Shown: piece by piece, positions 63,896 to 64,000 of the stretch
Layout: each line of letters opens with the position of its first letter
How positions within the stretch are numbered: position 1 is the first letter of the stretch
Source of the DNA: an uncultured Tenacibaculum sp.
GTDB taxonomy: Bacteria; Bacteroidota; Bacteroidia; Flavobacteriales; Flavobacteriaceae
Length of the DNA: 64,000 bases
Direction of reading: 5' to 3'
Assembly: GCF_947499065.1 (NCBI RefSeq)
Contig: NZ_CANMMT010000003.1
Span: 360,983 to 424,982, forward strand
Position numbers and translations under genes: made by a program
Notes under the pieces: generated by a model
Databases searched by the model: none
Told to the model about the DNA's origin: nothing
The model's input: only the letters and a program-made list of their open reading frames with translations

Positions 63896-63927
63896 AAAAA
63901 ACCGAAACAAATGTTTCGGTTTTTTTG
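63894..63927. terminator. Bidirectional terminator between rhomboid gene and tRNA-Gly
   Basis: AAAAAAACCGAAACA pairs with TGTTTCGGTTTTTTT around two bases. With A's on one side and T's on the other it can end both convergent units. Confidence 0.85.
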
Positions 63928-64000
63928 AGCGAGAGACCGGGTTCGAACCGGCGACATTCAGCTTGGAAGGCTGACGCTCTACCAACTGAGCTACTCTCGC
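63928..64000 (-). tRNA. tRNA-Gly (TCC)
   Basis: 73 nt on the minus strand, complete exactly to the window edge. Acceptor GCGAGAG / CTCTCGC, anticodon loop CTTCCAA (TCC), T arm GCCGGTTCGAACCCGGT. CCA is not encoded. Its promoter lies outside the window. Confidence 0.93.

Noticed and set aside
1..64000. CRISPR array
   Set aside because: No set of regularly spaced 25-40 bp repeats with unique spacers was seen; the repeats present are att sites, hairpins and short iterons.

Overview
The window looks like the chromosome of a marine flavobacterium (Bacteroidota, Flavobacteriaceae, of the Tenacibaculum/Polaribacter type). The evidence is the very AT-rich sequence, promoters of the Bacteroidota form (TTTG, about 19 bp, TAnnTTTG), tRNA genes with no encoded CCA, a HemC-HemD fusion, C5-pathway heme genes clustered with an AraC-type regulator, BshB1, an LpxL-type acyltransferase and many Bacteroidota-specific families. 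The genus is inference from gene content.

Layout. 1-2.3 kb: housekeeping (pepD, recR). 2.3-8.1 kb: accessory stretch with gene remnants, a leucine-rich-repeat protein, a phage-type orphan, a double-glycine leader peptide, a ParB-like protein and a candidate small RNA. 8.2-20.3 kb: glutaminase, then a heme locus. A minus-strand operon (AraC regulator, SpoU methyltransferase, hemH, hemJ) diverges from a plus-strand run (hemA, hemCD, hemB, VOC protein, hemL, PrcB-like lipoprotein, hemE, thioredoxin-like protein). Together these cover most of the route from glutamyl-tRNA to heme; coproporphyrinogen oxidase is not in the window. 20.3-24.4 kb: NlpC/P60 peptidase, thiolase, 7TM-HD phosphodiesterase. 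24.5-24.8 kb: tRNA-Ser, -Pro and -Arg genes.

24,755-41,469 is an integrated mobile element of about 16.7 kb in the 3' end of tRNA-Arg(TCT), bounded by perfect 52-bp direct repeats. It carries a tyrosine recombinase at the tRNA end, a membrane protein, an XRE regulator with a divergent lipoprotein cargo, a replication module (Sak4-like ATPase, DUF3871, SF3-type helicase) and a GIY-YIG/NUMOD nuclease. I see no relaxase, conjugation or capsid genes, so it resembles a phage satellite or integrated plasmid. Its main cargo is a tightly coupled four-gene operon (29,893-35,215): a cytosine-C5 DNA methyltransferase, a protein joining a MORC/Hsp90-like GHKL ATPase to a histidine-kinase-like GHKL module, a receiver-domain protein with an unknown C-terminal region, and a small acidic protein. 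I regard this as the best candidate in the window for an under-described anti-phage or epigenetic system.

41.5-50.8 kb continues as accessory DNA: a decayed IS3 element, a 1173-residue exported solenoid-like protein, a second diverged tRNA 3' remnant, an AraC gene broken by one stop codon, a beta-lactamase-fold lipoprotein and an S41 peptidase. 50.9-52.0 kb is a stress operon (ribosome hibernation factor, universal stress protein). 52-58 kb is rich in non-coding DNA with repeated minus-strand promoter and hairpin units, small genes including a second double-glycine peptide, an alpha/beta hydrolase and an NTF2-like protein. 57.9-64 kb returns to the backbone: DUF2147, KdsC-like phosphatase, DUF2520 protein, MATE exporter, BshB1, tRNA-His, LpxL-type acyltransferase, rhomboid protease and tRNA-Gly at the edge.
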